Source: Acidovorax sp.
GTDB lineage: Bacteria; Pseudomonadota; Gammaproteobacteria; Burkholderiales; Burkholderiaceae_C
NCBI GenBank assembly: GCA_031277855.1
Contig: JAITLO010000032.1
Span: 124,001-188,000 of the forward strand
Length of the DNA stretch: 64,000 nt
Direction of reading: 5' to 3'
In this document: positions 34,104 through 42,964 of the stretch, in pieces
Numbering within the stretch: position 1 is the stretch's first letter
Layout: each line of letters begins with the position of its first letter
Notes under the pieces: generated by a model
Seen by the model: only the letters and a program-made list of their open reading frames with translations
Told to the model about the DNA's origin: nothing
Databases searched by the model: none
Program-made: the position numbers and the translations under genes

Positions 34104-35378
34104 TCAAGCGTCGTTATCGCTGTCCTGCCGGCTATGGGGCTCGCCACGCTCGTAGATGGCGTGGGCGCGACCCACGATCAGCGGGTCGACACGGCCCACG
34201 CGCGCCAGGTCGCGCTGGGCATAGGGCAGGCGGCTGAGCACATAGCGCAGCGCATTCAGGCGCGCGCGCTTTTTGCAGTCGCTCTTGACCACGGTCCAGG
34301 GTGAATCGGCCGTATCGGTCTCAAAAAACATGGCCTCTTTGGCGCGGGTGTAGTCGTCCCATTTGTCCAGCGAGGCCTTGTCTATGGGCGAGAGCTTCCA
34401 CTGCTTGAGCGGGTGGGATTCACGCTCTTCAAAGCGGCGGCGCTGTTCCTTGCGGCTGACGCTGAACCAGAACTTGATGACGTGGATGCCGCTGCCCACC
34501 AGCATGCGTTCGAACTGCGGCGCCTGGCGCATGAATTCGCGGTATTGCTCATCGGTGCAAAAGCCCATCACGCGCTCCACGCCGGCGCGGTTGTACCAGC
34601 TGCGGTCGAACAGCACGATCTCGCCGGCCGTGGGCAGGTGCTGCACATAGCGTTGGAAATACCACTGCCCCATCTCGGTCTGGCTGGGTTTTTCCAGCGC
34701 CACCACGCGCGCACCACGGGGATTCAAATGCTCCATGAAGCGCTTGATGGTGCCGCCCTTGCCGGCCGCATCGCGCCCTTCAAAGACGATGACCACGCGC
34801 TGGCCGGTTTCCTTGACCCAGGCCTGCAGCTTGAGCAGCTCCACCTGCAGGCGGAATTTTTCTTTTTCATAGACCGAGCGGCGCAGCAAATTGGCATAGG
34901 GGTAACCGCCATCCTTCCAGTCCTTGGCCAGCTCTTCATCGGGATTGGGCTTGGGCTCTTTACGATTGGAGTCCAGCTGATCCAGCGCCTTGCGCAAGGC
35001 CTTTTGGTCGTCGGGATCAGAGCCTTCCAGCAACGTGCGCAAGGCCTTGGCGCGCTCCTGGTTGCTGCCCGGGCCATCAAGCACAGACATCACGGCGGCG
35101 ACACGCTTTTTCTGGGCTGCCTGCGTGGCCTGGCCTGCCTCATATTCCTCCAGCGCCTTGTCGCTGCGTATGCCCTGGGCCACATCGCCCTTGCCTGCTG
35201 GGCGGCGGCCATGGCCGGCCTTTGATGCTGCCTTGGAGGTGGCCTTGGCCAGGGCCTTGTCTACCGTGCGAGCCGGTGCAGCTGGGGCCGGGCTGGGGGC
35301 CGATTTTTTGGCAGCAACGGGAGTGGATGCAGGGGCGGCCGATGCGGCCACAGGGCTGTCTGAGGTGTTGTTCTTCAT
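34104..35378 (-). CDS. ppk2: Polyphosphate kinase 2 with long Ala/Pro/Lys-rich N-terminal extension
   Basis: 424 residues from the ATG at 35378. The PPK2 catalytic domain lies at about 160-400: Walker A in FEGRDAAGKGGTIKRFMEHL, then LEKPSQTEMGQWYFQRYVQH, the Walker B region IVLFDRSWYNRAGVERVMGF, and KFWFSVSRKEQRRRFEER. Single-domain PPK2 transfers phosphate between polyphosphate and nucleoside di- or monophosphates. The first 65 residues are a low-complexity Ala/Pro/Ser/Lys stretch, then a charged helical part, so the protein is about 120 residues longer than the usual 300. The tail resembles the basic, disordered ends of histone-like and polyphosphate-granule proteins. Confidence 0.93.
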   Translation of the reverse strand: MKNNTSDSPVAASAAPASTPVAAKKSAPSPAPAAPARTVDKALAKATSKAASKAGHGRRPAGKGDVAQGIRSDKALEEYEAGQATQAAQKKRVAAVMSVLDGPGSNQERAKALRTLLEGSDPDDQKALRKALDQLDSNRKEPKPNPDEELAKDWKDGGYPYANLLRRSVYEKEKFRLQVELLKLQAWVKETGQRVVIVFEGRDAAGKGGTIKRFMEHLNPRGARVVALEKPSQTEMGQWYFQRYVQHLPTAGEIVLFDRSWYNRAGVERVMGFCTDEQYREFMRQAPQFERMLVGSGIHVIKFWFSVSRKEQRRRFEERESHPLKQWKLSPIDKASLDKWDDYTRAKEAMFFETDTADSPWTVVKSDCKKRARLNALRYVLSRLPYAQRDLARVGRVDPLIVGRAHAIYERGEPHSRQDSDNDA

Positions 35379-35539
35379 GGTTGTACCTTGGAAATCGCGG
35401 TGCCGATGTGGGGCTGCGCATGGGACAAACACCCCGCACAAGGACATGACTGGGGTGTGACGGCAATGTTTACATTTAGCAACCTTACCACCGTCAACGG
35501 CCATGGCGCACACCCTGTATTCCCGTCTGTGGGTCAGAC

Positions 35540-35574
35540 AAAACAGCAAGAGCCCGCCGAAGCGGGCCCTTGCT
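35540..35574 (-). terminator. Rho-independent terminator of the binding-protein gene
   Basis: Reverse strand: AGCAAGGGCCCGC-TTCG-GCGGGCTCTTGCT with a stable TTCG loop, followed by GTTTTG. It lies about 40 nt beyond the stop codon. Confidence 0.9.
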
Positions 35575-35614
35575 TTGTGCCGTGCAGGCTGGCTGCGGCC
35601 TGCGGGGACACAGC

Positions 35615-36745
35615 TTATTCCAGCGGCTGCTTGTTGCCGCCCACGTAGCGGCTGAGTGTGTAGCTCGGGTTCTTCATCTCGCCATTGGCTTCAAAGGCGA
35701 TCTTGGCCGTCACGCCCTGGTAGTCGGTCTTTTGCAGGAACGGCAGATAGACCTTGGGGTCGGCCGAGTTGGCACGCTTCATGGCGTCGGCCATCAGCAT
35801 GGTGGCGTCATAGAAGTAGGGGCTGTAGACCTGGAACTGGCCGGGGTACTTGGCGTCATAGCGCTTTTTCCACTCGGTGCCGCCAGGCATCTTGGCCAGC
35901 GAGGAGCCGCCTTCGGCGCAGACCACGTTTTCCAGCGGCTTGGCGCCAGCTGCCACCTTGGCCAGCTCCACCACGCAGATACCGTCGCCGCCAAACATCT
36001 TCACATCGGTCATGCCCAACTGCCCCATCTGGCGCAGCATGGGACCGGCCTGGCCATACATGCCACCGTAGAAGATGGCCTGGGGCTTTTTGGCCTTGAC
36101 CGAGGTCAGAATGGCCATGAAGTCGGTGGCCTTGTCGTTGGTGAACTCGGTGGCCACCACTTTGGCCCCCAGTTTTTCCACTTCTTTCTTGAACACCTCG
36201 GCCAGGCCCTGGCCATAGGCCGTGCGGTCGTCGATCACGGCCACGGTCTTCAGGCCCAGGGTCTTGGCCGCGTAGTTGGCCAGTGCAGCGCCCAGGGCGT
36301 TGTCGTTGGCAATCACGCGGAAGGTGGTCTTGTAGCCGGGCTTGGTCAGCGCGGGGTTGGTGGCTGCGCCCGTGATCATGGGGATGCCGCAGTCATTGAA
36401 GATCTTGGACGAGGGAATGGCCACGCCCGAGTTCACAAAGGCCACGGCGCCTGCCACCTTGTCGTCGCACAGCTTTTGCGATGCGGCCGTGCCCTGCTTG
36501 GGATCGGCGCTGTCGTCTTCGGCCACCAGCTGGAACTTGACCTTTTTACCGCCGATTTCCATGCCCTTGGCATTGAGATCTTCAATGGCCATGCGCACAC
36601 CGTTTTCGTCATCCTTGCCGAAGTGGGCCTGCGGACCGGAGACCGGGCCGATGTGGCCGATCTTGATCACCTCCTGGGCCATAGCGCCCGATGCCATCCC
36701 CCCCACCAGGCCCGCGACCGCGAGCGTAACTGCCTTAACGCGCAT
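35615..36745 (-). CDS. Branched-chain amino-acid-type ABC transporter substrate-binding protein (LivK family)
   Basis: 376 residues from the ATG at 36745, with GGAGATAG upstream. The signal peptide ends at about AMAQ (residue 23). It is a type I periplasmic-binding fold with IKIGHIGPVSGPQAHFGKDD, AFVNSGVAIPSSKIFNDCG, VIDDRTAYGQGLAEVFKKEV and YFYDATMLMADAMKRA. The protein should bind a hydrophobic amino acid or similar ligand for a LivHMGF-type ABC importer. None of those importer genes is near, so it is an orphan binding protein served by a transporter elsewhere. Confidence 0.94.
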   Translation of the reverse strand: MRVKAVTLAVAGLVGGMASGAMAQEVIKIGHIGPVSGPQAHFGKDDENGVRMAIEDLNAKGMEIGGKKVKFQLVAEDDSADPKQGTAASQKLCDDKVAGAVAFVNSGVAIPSSKIFNDCGIPMITGAATNPALTKPGYKTTFRVIANDNALGAALANYAAKTLGLKTVAVIDDRTAYGQGLAEVFKKEVEKLGAKVVATEFTNDKATDFMAILTSVKAKKPQAIFYGGMYGQAGPMLRQMGQLGMTDVKMFGGDGICVVELAKVAAGAKPLENVVCAEGGSSLAKMPGGTEWKKRYDAKYPGQFQVYSPYFYDATMLMADAMKRANSADPKVYLPFLQKTDYQGVTAKIAFEANGEMKNPSYTLSRYVGGNKQPLE

Positions 36746-37100
36746 GCGACTATCTCCGTTGGTTGAAACAAGTTGCCAAGCTAGGGCCTGGCCCCCGACT
36801 GCACATCGGGGCTTTCCCTTTGCAGAAACCGTGCCTGCGGCCACGCAAGCGCCGGCAGGTGTCAAGAACGTGTTCTAAAGGCGCCATTTTTCTCCCATGC
36901 GCACCGGGCTGGCACAGCGCCGTCGCGCCGCAGAAACGCGGAGATACCCCAGGTCGCAATGCCTGCGGCATAGGCTAGGGCTTGCTCACCAGCTTGCTGC
37001 TGGCACAGGGCGGCAACGCTTCAGCCTGGTGCAATAGCAGCCATGGGCGTGCACCGGCATGGCTGCCGTGCACCATCGGCCAGCCTCTGCCGGCAATGGC
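36746..37100. other. Intergenic region upstream of the LivK-type gene
   Basis: 355 bp holding the promoter of the binding-protein gene and the end of the next gene on the same strand. I see no convincing small gene or repeat. A GGCATGGCTGCC...GGCAATGGC-like pattern near 37050-37100 is only weakly symmetric. Confidence 0.4.
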
Positions 37101-38141
37101 TTATGGCTGCGTTGCAGACAGGCCTGCCAGGCCTTGCCCCACCGTGGGATAGCGCAGGCGCAGGCGCAGCTCGGTCTTCAGCCGCTGGTTGCGCAGGCGA
37201 CGCGACTCGCCCATGAAACTCAGCATGGAGACCGGCAGGCTGGCCCTGGCCTCCGCCAGGCTGATGCGCGGCAGGCGCGGCAGGCCACTGAGGTCGGCCG
37301 CCAGATCGAAGTAGTCGCCCATGCGCAGCTGTGTGTCGTCACTCGCATGCACCGCCCGCTGCGGCCGGCCCCGCCACAGCGCGGCCAGGCAGGCACGCGC
37401 CAGGTCGTCGGCCTGGATGTGATTGGTATAGACGTCATCACCGGCCTGCAGCACCGGCAGGCCTTTGCGCAACCGCCCCACTGGCGTGCCGCCTTCGCGA
37501 TCCAGGGCATAGATGCCGGGCACGCGCAGCACACTGGCGCGCGTGCCGGTTTGCAGCGCCCAGCCACGCAGCACCCGCTCGGCATTGGCACGGCGCTGGC
37601 CACGGGCAGAGCCCGGTGCCAGGGCGCGGGTTTCATCCACCCATGCTCCGCCGCAATCGCCATACACCCCGGTGGTGGACATATAGACCAGGGCGCTCGG
37701 CCGCGTACGTCGTGCCAGGGCCTGCAGCAGGTGCTCGGTGCGCGGGTCACGCCACCAGGCCTGAGGCCCTGCCCCCTCGGTCGGCGGCGGTGCCAGATGC
37801 AGCACCCGCTGACCCAGCCCTGCCAGGCGGGCCAGGGTGACAGGCTGGTCCAGATTGCCCCAGAGAGGGGTAATGCCAGCAGCACGCAGCTGCGGTGCAC
37901 GCGTGGCACTGCTTGTCAGCGCCAGCACGCGCACGCCGTGGCGGCCCGAGGGGCTGGTTTGCAAGGCCTGCGCCACGCGCAAACCCACATCGCCGCAGCC
38001 CACGATCAGCAGCCGCGTGCGGCGAAAGCGCGCTGGCAGCGCACCAAGAGGATTTTGGTTTGAGGGCACAATGGAAGGTTGATTTTTTGCACGAGGTTCA
38101 CGCACCTCAGGCAGCGGCCGCAAACGCCGCTGGCCCAGCAT
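37101..38141 (-). CDS. NAD-dependent epimerase-like protein (YeeZ/SDR type)
   Basis: 346 residues from the ATG at 38141. An earlier ATG at 38195 would overlap the divergent gene. About 33 residues precede the Rossmann motif LLIVGCGDVGLRVAQAL, and a GTG at 38069 would shorten this, so the true start is uncertain. Further features are VLHLAPPPTEG, the active-site-like YMSTTGVYGDCGG and LRVPGIYALDREGG. The protein matches the extended SDR family of E. coli YeeZ, whose substrate is unknown. It is divergent from a ferredoxin reductase gene with 35 bp between. Confidence 0.85.
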   Translation of the reverse strand: MLGQRRLRPLPEVREPRAKNQPSIVPSNQNPLGALPARFRRTRLLIVGCGDVGLRVAQALQTSPSGRHGVRVLALTSSATRAPQLRAAGITPLWGNLDQPVTLARLAGLGQRVLHLAPPPTEGAGPQAWWRDPRTEHLLQALARRTRPSALVYMSTTGVYGDCGGAWVDETRALAPGSARGQRRANAERVLRGWALQTGTRASVLRVPGIYALDREGGTPVGRLRKGLPVLQAGDDVYTNHIQADDLARACLAALWRGRPQRAVHASDDTQLRMGDYFDLAADLSGLPRLPRISLAEARASLPVSMLSFMGESRRLRNQRLKTELRLRLRYPTVGQGLAGLSATQP

Positions 38142-38176
38142 AGGCCCGTGACAATCTCGCCAAGGATAGCCAAGCC

Positions 38177-39223
38177 ATGACCGATTCCGCCACATCCCCC
38201 CACCAGATCAGCGTCCAACCCAGTGGCCGCCAGTTCAGCGCCCAGGGCGCAGAGACCATTTTGGCTGCTGCCATACGAAGCGGCGTGGGCCTGCCCTATG
38301 GCTGCAAGGACGGTGCCTGCGGCTCGTGCAAATGCAAAAAGCTCAGCGGCACAGTGGTGCATGACAGCCACTCCGACAAGGCGCTGACACCTGCCGAAGA
38401 GGCCGAAGGCTATGTGCTGACCTGCCGCGCCACAGCGCAGTCCGATGTGGTGCTGGAGTCGCGCCAGGTGACGGATGTAAATGCCTATCCCATCAAAAAG
38501 CTGCCGGTGCGCGTGGCCGCGCTGACGCAGCTGTCCGCTGATGTGATGCAGCTCAAGCTGCAGCTGCCAGCCAGCGAGAAATTCCGCTACTACGCAGGCC
38601 AGTACATCGAATTCATTTTGCGCGACGGCAGCCGCCGCGCCTATTCCATGGCCACGGCCCCGCATCTGCAGGAAACAGCTCCTGGCGTGGAGCTGCACAT
38701 ACGCCACATGCCTGGCGGCAAGTTCACCGACCATGTGTTTGCCGGCATGAAGGAAAAAGACATCTTGCGTGTGGAAGGCCCTTTTGGCAGCTTCTTTCTG
38801 CGCGAGGATTCCACCAAGCCCATGGTCATGCTGGCCTCGGGCACGGGCTTTGCGCCCATCAAGGCGCTGATCGAGCATATCCGCCACCAGGGCATCACCC
38901 GTCCAGTGGCGCTGTACTGGGGCGGCCGCCGCCCGGCCGATCTGTATATGCATGCCTGGCTGCAGGAGCAGGCTGCGGCCCTGCCCAGCCTGACTTATGT
39001 GCCCGTGGTGTCCGACGCCCTGCCCGAAGATGGCTGGAGCGGCCGCACAGGCTTTGTGCACCAGGCCGTGCTGGATGACTTTGCCGATCTGTCCGGCCAC
39101 GAGGTCTATGCCTGCGGCGCGCCCGTGGTGGTGGATGCGGCTCGCAGCAGCTACACGGCCCAGCGCGGCCTTCCCGAAGAGAATTTCTTCGCCGACGCCT
39201 TCACCTCGGAAGCCGACAAATAA
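38177..39223 (+). CDS. 2Fe-2S ferredoxin-NAD(P)H reductase (AscD/RfbI-like flavoprotein)
   Basis: 348 residues. An N-terminal plant-type ferredoxin domain has the cluster cysteines C43, C48 and C51 (YGCKDGACGSCKCKK) and C83 (LTCRA). The ferredoxin-NADP reductase module follows with FAD motif RRAYSMATAP at about 155, KFTDHVF, nucleotide motif ASGTGFAPIKALIEH and YACGAP. This resembles CDP-6-deoxy-glucoseen reductases and oxygenase electron-transfer components. No sugar biosynthesis or oxygenase genes are next to it, so its partner is unknown. It should pass electrons from NAD(P)H through FAD and the cluster to an unidentified acceptor. Confidence 0.92.
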   Translation: MTDSATSPHQISVQPSGRQFSAQGAETILAAAIRSGVGLPYGCKDGACGSCKCKKLSGTVVHDSHSDKALTPAEEAEGYVLTCRATAQSDVVLESRQVTDVNAYPIKKLPVRVAALTQLSADVMQLKLQLPASEKFRYYAGQYIEFILRDGSRRAYSMATAPHLQETAPGVELHIRHMPGGKFTDHVFAGMKEKDILRVEGPFGSFFLREDSTKPMVMLASGTGFAPIKALIEHIRHQGITRPVALYWGGRRPADLYMHAWLQEQAAALPSLTYVPVVSDALPEDGWSGRTGFVHQAVLDDFADLSGHEVYACGAPVVVDAARSSYTAQRGLPEENFFADAFTSEADK

Positions 39224-39418
39224 GCCGCAGCCTGCGCCATGCCCCAGCCTCGCAGGCTGCGGCATGGGAATGCACTCTGTGCTAGCACGCATGATTCCGT
39301 CCCCTGGCAGAAGATGCCCGCCTGGGTTCAGCATGGATACGCCACCAGCACGCAAGAAAACACATAAGTGAAACTATGCGAAACAAAATCGCGTGTTTTT
39401 TTGCACAATCACTGCACC

Positions 39419-40402
39419 ATGATGCAGCGTAGAACCCTTGTCCTGGCCTCCGCCGCCCTTGCGGCCGCCGCCCTCGCCCCCCAGGCCCATGCCTTCGGAA
39501 CCCAGCAACAGCCGATCCGCCTGATCGTGCCCTTTGCACCCGGCGGTCCGCTGGATGTGACCTCGCGCGCACTGGCCGAAAGCGTGCGCAACACCCTGGG
39601 CACGGTCATCATCGACAACAAGGCCGGTGCCGGCGGCAATATCGGCGTGGATGCCATTGCCAAGGCCGCACCTGACGGGCTGACCATTGGCCTGGCCACC
39701 ACGGCCACCCATGCCGTCAACCCCTGGCTGTATTCCAAGCTGCCCTTTGACGCCGACAAGGACTTCGCCGCCATCACCCAGATGGTGCGCGTACCCAATG
39801 TGCTGGTGATGAATGCGGCCCGCGCCGAGCAGTTAGGCATCCACAGCGTGGCCGATCTGATCAAGTACGCCAAGGCCCACCCTGCCAAGCTGAACTACGG
39901 CAGCGGCGGCAACGGCAGCGCCGGCCACCTGGCGGGCGAGCTGCTCAAGCAGCGCGCCGGCATCCACGCCCTGCACATTCCCTACCGCGGCGCCAATCCG
40001 GCCCAGCTGGCCCTGCTGGCCGGTGAGGTGGACTTCAACATCGACAACCTGGCCGCCGCCGCGCCCAACATCAAGAGCGGCAAGCTCAAGGCCCTGGCAG
40101 TGACCTCGCTGCAGACCTCGCCCATGCTGCCCGATGTGCCGCCGCTGGCCGACACCATCAAAGGCTTCTCCATCGACACCTGGTGGGGCCTGGTGGCCCC
40201 GGCCGCCACGCCCAAGGACGTGATTGCCAAGCTGAACAAAGCCTTCACCGACGCCCTGCGCGCCCCGGAAACCCAGACCCGCTTCAAAAACCTGCTGGCT
40301 GAGCCTGTGGCCACCACGCCCAAACAGTTTGAAGACTTTATGGCGGCCGAGCGCGCCAAGTACAAACCTCTGGTGGCGGCCTCCGGCGCGAAAGTGGACT
40401 GA
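39419..40402 (+). CDS. Bug/TctC family substrate-binding protein
   Basis: 327 residues from the ATG at 39419, followed at once by a second ATG at 39422. Signal peptide QRRTLVLASAALAAAALAPQ with AHA cleavage near residue 26. Bug motifs are IRLIVPFAPGGPLDVTSR, IIDNKAGAGGNIGVDAIAK, IPYRGANPAQLALLAGEV and LPDVPPLADTIKGF. Unlike the other two Bug proteins in the window it has no obvious catabolic neighbour and no TctAB. The ligand is unknown. A strong bidirectional terminator follows. Confidence 0.92.
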   Translation: MMQRRTLVLASAALAAAALAPQAHAFGTQQQPIRLIVPFAPGGPLDVTSRALAESVRNTLGTVIIDNKAGAGGNIGVDAIAKAAPDGLTIGLATTATHAVNPWLYSKLPFDADKDFAAITQMVRVPNVLVMNAARAEQLGIHSVADLIKYAKAHPAKLNYGSGGNGSAGHLAGELLKQRAGIHALHIPYRGANPAQLALLAGEVDFNIDNLAAAAPNIKSGKLKALAVTSLQTSPMLPDVPPLADTIKGFSIDTWWGLVAPAATPKDVIAKLNKAFTDALRAPETQTRFKNLLAEPVATTPKQFEDFMAAERAKYKPLVAASGAKVD

Positions 40403-40447
40403 GCGCAGCCCTCTGACCCACCTTTGAATACGTTCTGGGTGGCACAG

Positions 40448-40487
40448 AAAAAACGCCCTGCAGGCTTTGGCTTGCAGGGCGTTTTTT
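40448..40487. terminator. Bidirectional Rho-independent terminator
   Basis: AAAAAACGCCCTGCA and TGCAGGGCGTTTTTT arms around a short loop. It has an A-run on one side and a T-run on the other, so it serves both the Bug gene and the convergent glycosyltransferase gene. Confidence 0.93.
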
Positions 40488-40523
40488 GTGATCAGAGCCA
40501 TATGTCTACGGTCACTCCACTCA

Positions 40524-40574
40524 CCGAAACATAGCTATCTCTGCTTATGGGTTCTGCATAAGCAAGCGATTCGG
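40524..40574. repeat. ATAGCTA-type palindromic element over the glycosyltransferase stop codon
   Basis: Outer arms CCGAA/TTCGG and inner stem CTTATG-GGTTCTG-CATAAG. It starts with GAAACATAGCTATCTCTGC, close to the GATAGCTGTCTCTGC block at 13253. It includes the last 10 codons of the convergent gene. Confidence 0.5.
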
Positions 40575-42209
40575 TGCTTTATTTGCACCCGCACAGCCCC
40601 AGGCCGCAGCCTCTGCAGGCCGGCCCAGATCCACACGCCACAGCTGGCCCAGCTGACCGGATGCCACCACGCTGGCGCTCGCCAATGCCGGGTAGCGCTG
40701 CTGCAAATCGGCATCCCCCACCACCCAGCTCACGGGTGCGGCGCACAGCTGCTGCTGCCACTGCGTGGGTTCCAGCAGTGTGCGCGCAGCCTGCTCGGGC
40801 AAGAAGGTTGCGGCGTCTTGCACTTCTTTGCGCCAGTTGTCGCTGGTTTCAGTCCGGCTCCAGGGGCCCACCAGGTGCATGGGCTCGCGCAGCCGGGCAT
40901 AGAACGGGGTGTCGTACAGATAGCCATCCACCATGAACACCGGCTCACCGACCTGGTGCTGGGTTGCCAGCGCCCGGCCCAGGTCACGGGCCGTATGTTT
41001 GCCATCCTGGGCCAGAAACAGCAGCACGGCCAGCGAGGCAACAGCCCCCACGGCCAGGCTCAGCCACCACCAGCGCTGGCGCTCGGGGCGAGCCGCCAGC
41101 GCCTGGGTGGCTGCATCGGCCAACAGCCAGGCCAGGGCTGGCACCGCAGGCAGCACATAGCCCACCAGCTTGGATGCAGGCCAGGAGAAGAACAGCACCA
41201 CCACGGCCGCAAAGCAGGCCATCAGCAGGCGCACGGCCTGGTCGGTCTGCATGTTCTGCGCGCCCTGCTCTGCAGCACGCCAATAATTCGGGCGCCACAG
41301 CGCGCGCGACCACAGCAGCATGGGCAGACAAGTCAGCGCCAGCACAGCGGGGTAGAACCACCAGGGCTGCACATTGTTAAAGCCGCTGGCCGCAAAACGC
41401 TGCAGGTGTTGCACCACAAAAAAGTAGTGCAAAAACTCCGGAAAGCGCAGCTGCATCAGCCCAAACCAGGGCAAGGCCACCACGGCGAACAGCAGCAGGC
41501 CGGGCACCGAGCACAAGGCCCACAGACTGCGCCAACGCCGGCGCAGCAGCAGCCAGCTGCCCACTACCATGGCCGGCAGCACAAAGCCTATCAAGCCCTT
41601 GGCCAGCAGGCCCAGTGCAGCCAAGCCATAGGCCAGCAGCAAAATGCGCCGAAATGGCAGACCTTGCTCAAAGCGCAACACAGCATGGGCCAGCGCCAGC
41701 ACGGTGGCCGTGATGCAGCCGGCCACCAGCATGTCCAGGTTCGCAAACTGCCCGCCCAGATAGAACAACGGCCAGGCCAGCAACACGGCCACGGCGCAGC
41801 GCGCCGTCTGCAGCCCATACCAGCGCCGGGTGAACAGGTACAGCGACCAGATTGCCATCCAGGCACCCAGCAGCGGGGCCGCACGGCCCGCGCCCTCGTA
41901 CATGCCCCCCAGCTTCAGCGCCAGGGCCGTGATCCAGTAAAACAGCGGCGGCTTGTGAAAAAACGGCAGGCCATTGAGGCTGGGCGTAAGCCAGTCGCCA
42001 GAGCGCAGCATTTCCCAGGCCACCGTCACATAGCGGCCCTCGTCAGGCAGCATCAGCGGTCGCATCCACGCGGTCATGGCCAACAGCAAGGCAATGCCCA
42101 GCGCCATGGCTACGGGCTCGATCCAGGTAGGGGTTTGCGCGGCGGAGCGGGCCCGTCCGCTGCGGCGGCGGCCGGTATCCGAGAGTGCGTCGGTGTGCGA
42201 GATATCCAT
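40545..42209 (-). CDS. ArnT-like glycosyltransferase (PMT/GT83 family)
   Basis: 554 residues from the ATG at 42209 (MDISHTDALSD). About twelve membrane helices. The first periplasmic loop has the catalytic DEGRYVTVAWEMLRSGDWLT, then LPFFHKPPLFYWITALALKL, as in ArnT and other GT-C enzymes that use polyprenyl-phosphate sugars. ArnT adds L-Ara4N to lipid A and gives polymyxin resistance, but no arn genes are adjacent, so a different sugar is equally possible. The periplasmic C-terminal part (about 400-554) is variable. The last codons overlap a palindromic repeat. Confidence 0.88.
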   Translation of the reverse strand: MDISHTDALSDTGRRRSGRARSAAQTPTWIEPVAMALGIALLLAMTAWMRPLMLPDEGRYVTVAWEMLRSGDWLTPSLNGLPFFHKPPLFYWITALALKLGGMYEGAGRAAPLLGAWMAIWSLYLFTRRWYGLQTARCAVAVLLAWPLFYLGGQFANLDMLVAGCITATVLALAHAVLRFEQGLPFRRILLLAYGLAALGLLAKGLIGFVLPAMVVGSWLLLRRRWRSLWALCSVPGLLLFAVVALPWFGLMQLRFPEFLHYFFVVQHLQRFAASGFNNVQPWWFYPAVLALTCLPMLLWSRALWRPNYWRAAEQGAQNMQTDQAVRLLMACFAAVVVLFFSWPASKLVGYVLPAVPALAWLLADAATQALAARPERQRWWWLSLAVGAVASLAVLLFLAQDGKHTARDLGRALATQHQVGEPVFMVDGYLYDTPFYARLREPMHLVGPWSRTETSDNWRKEVQDAATFLPEQAARTLLEPTQWQQQLCAAPVSWVVGDADLQQRYPALASASVVASGQLGQLWRVDLGRPAEAAAWGCAGANKAPNRLLMQNP

Positions 42210-42390
42210 AAGGTGCAATGTCCATGGCCGGAGGCCATGCCCTATGCAATACGGCAGCCCCAAGCTTGAACGGCACAATGCCTGTCCAGGCTGAAAATTG
42301 GCTGAATGCCTAGACGAGAGAGTAGGCCTGCGCGCCTCAGCGCGGTGCCCTGGCTTTCCTCTATGCCCCAGCGGACATGCAAGCATTCAG

Positions 42391-42423
42391 CAAAAAAAGC
42401 AGCACTTGGGCCTGTGCTGCTTT
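42391..42423 (-). terminator. Rho-independent terminator after folK
   Basis: Reverse strand: AGCAGCAC-AGGCCCAA-GTGCTGCT followed by a run of seven T. It ends the hda-HAD-pcnB-folK operon, 18 nt after the folK stop. Confidence 0.92.
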
Positions 42424-42440
42424 CGTATCCCGCTATGACT

Positions 42441-42962
42441 TCAGGAGTTTTGGAGCATCGCCGGCTGCACGCCGGGGCACCAGGCTTGTGGGGCTTGCTG
42501 GCACGCAATGCGCTGCTGCGCCACCGCGTCCAGCTGTGCAGGCGTGACCCGGTCCGGGGCCAGCTCGGCCAGTGGCAGCAGCACAAAGGCCCGCTCTCCC
42601 ATACGGGGATGGGGCAGGATCAGCTCCGGCGTGTCCTGCTGCAGATCGCCGTAGCACAGCACATCCAGGTCCAGCGTGCGCGGGGCATTGCGATAAGGGC
42701 GTTCACGGCCTGCTGCCAGCTCGATGGCCTGCAGCGCATGCAGCAACTCCAGCGGCGCCAAACGGGTCTGCACCGCAGCCACTGCGTTCAAAAAATCCGG
42801 CCCAGTGGCGTCCACCGGCGCACTGGCATACAGCGAAGACAGGCCCACCAGCTGCGTGCCGGGCAACTGGGCTATGGCTTGCACGGCCTGGGCCAGGGCC
42901 TGGCCTCTATCACCCAGATTGGCCCCCAGGCCGATAAAGGCCTGCGCGGTGGAGGCTTGCAT
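42441..42962 (-). CDS. folK: 2-amino-4-hydroxy-6-hydroxymethyldihydropteridine pyrophosphokinase
   Basis: 173 residues, usual HPPK length. Family motifs [59 protein letters not shown] and [19 protein letters not shown] are all present, including the metal-binding DLD pair. The enzyme transfers pyrophosphate from ATP to 6-hydroxymethyl-7,8-dihydropterin in folate synthesis in the cytoplasm. The ATG lies 2 nt after the pcnB stop, so it is the last gene of that operon. Confidence 0.97.
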   Translation of the reverse strand: MQASTAQAFIGLGANLGDRGQALAQAVQAIAQLPGTQLVGLSSLYASAPVDATGPDFLNAVAAVQTRLAPLELLHALQAIELAAGRERPYRNAPRTLDLDVLCYGDLQQDTPELILPHPRMGERAFVLLPLAELAPDRVTPAQLDAVAQQRIACQQAPQAWCPGVQPAMLQNS

Positions 42963-42964
42963 TC

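Noticed and set aside
40545-42209. Lipid A L-Ara4N transferase (arnT) as a firm assignment
   Set aside because: The fold and DEGRY motif fit the GT83/PMT family, but no arn operon genes are near, so the sugar and acceptor cannot be named.
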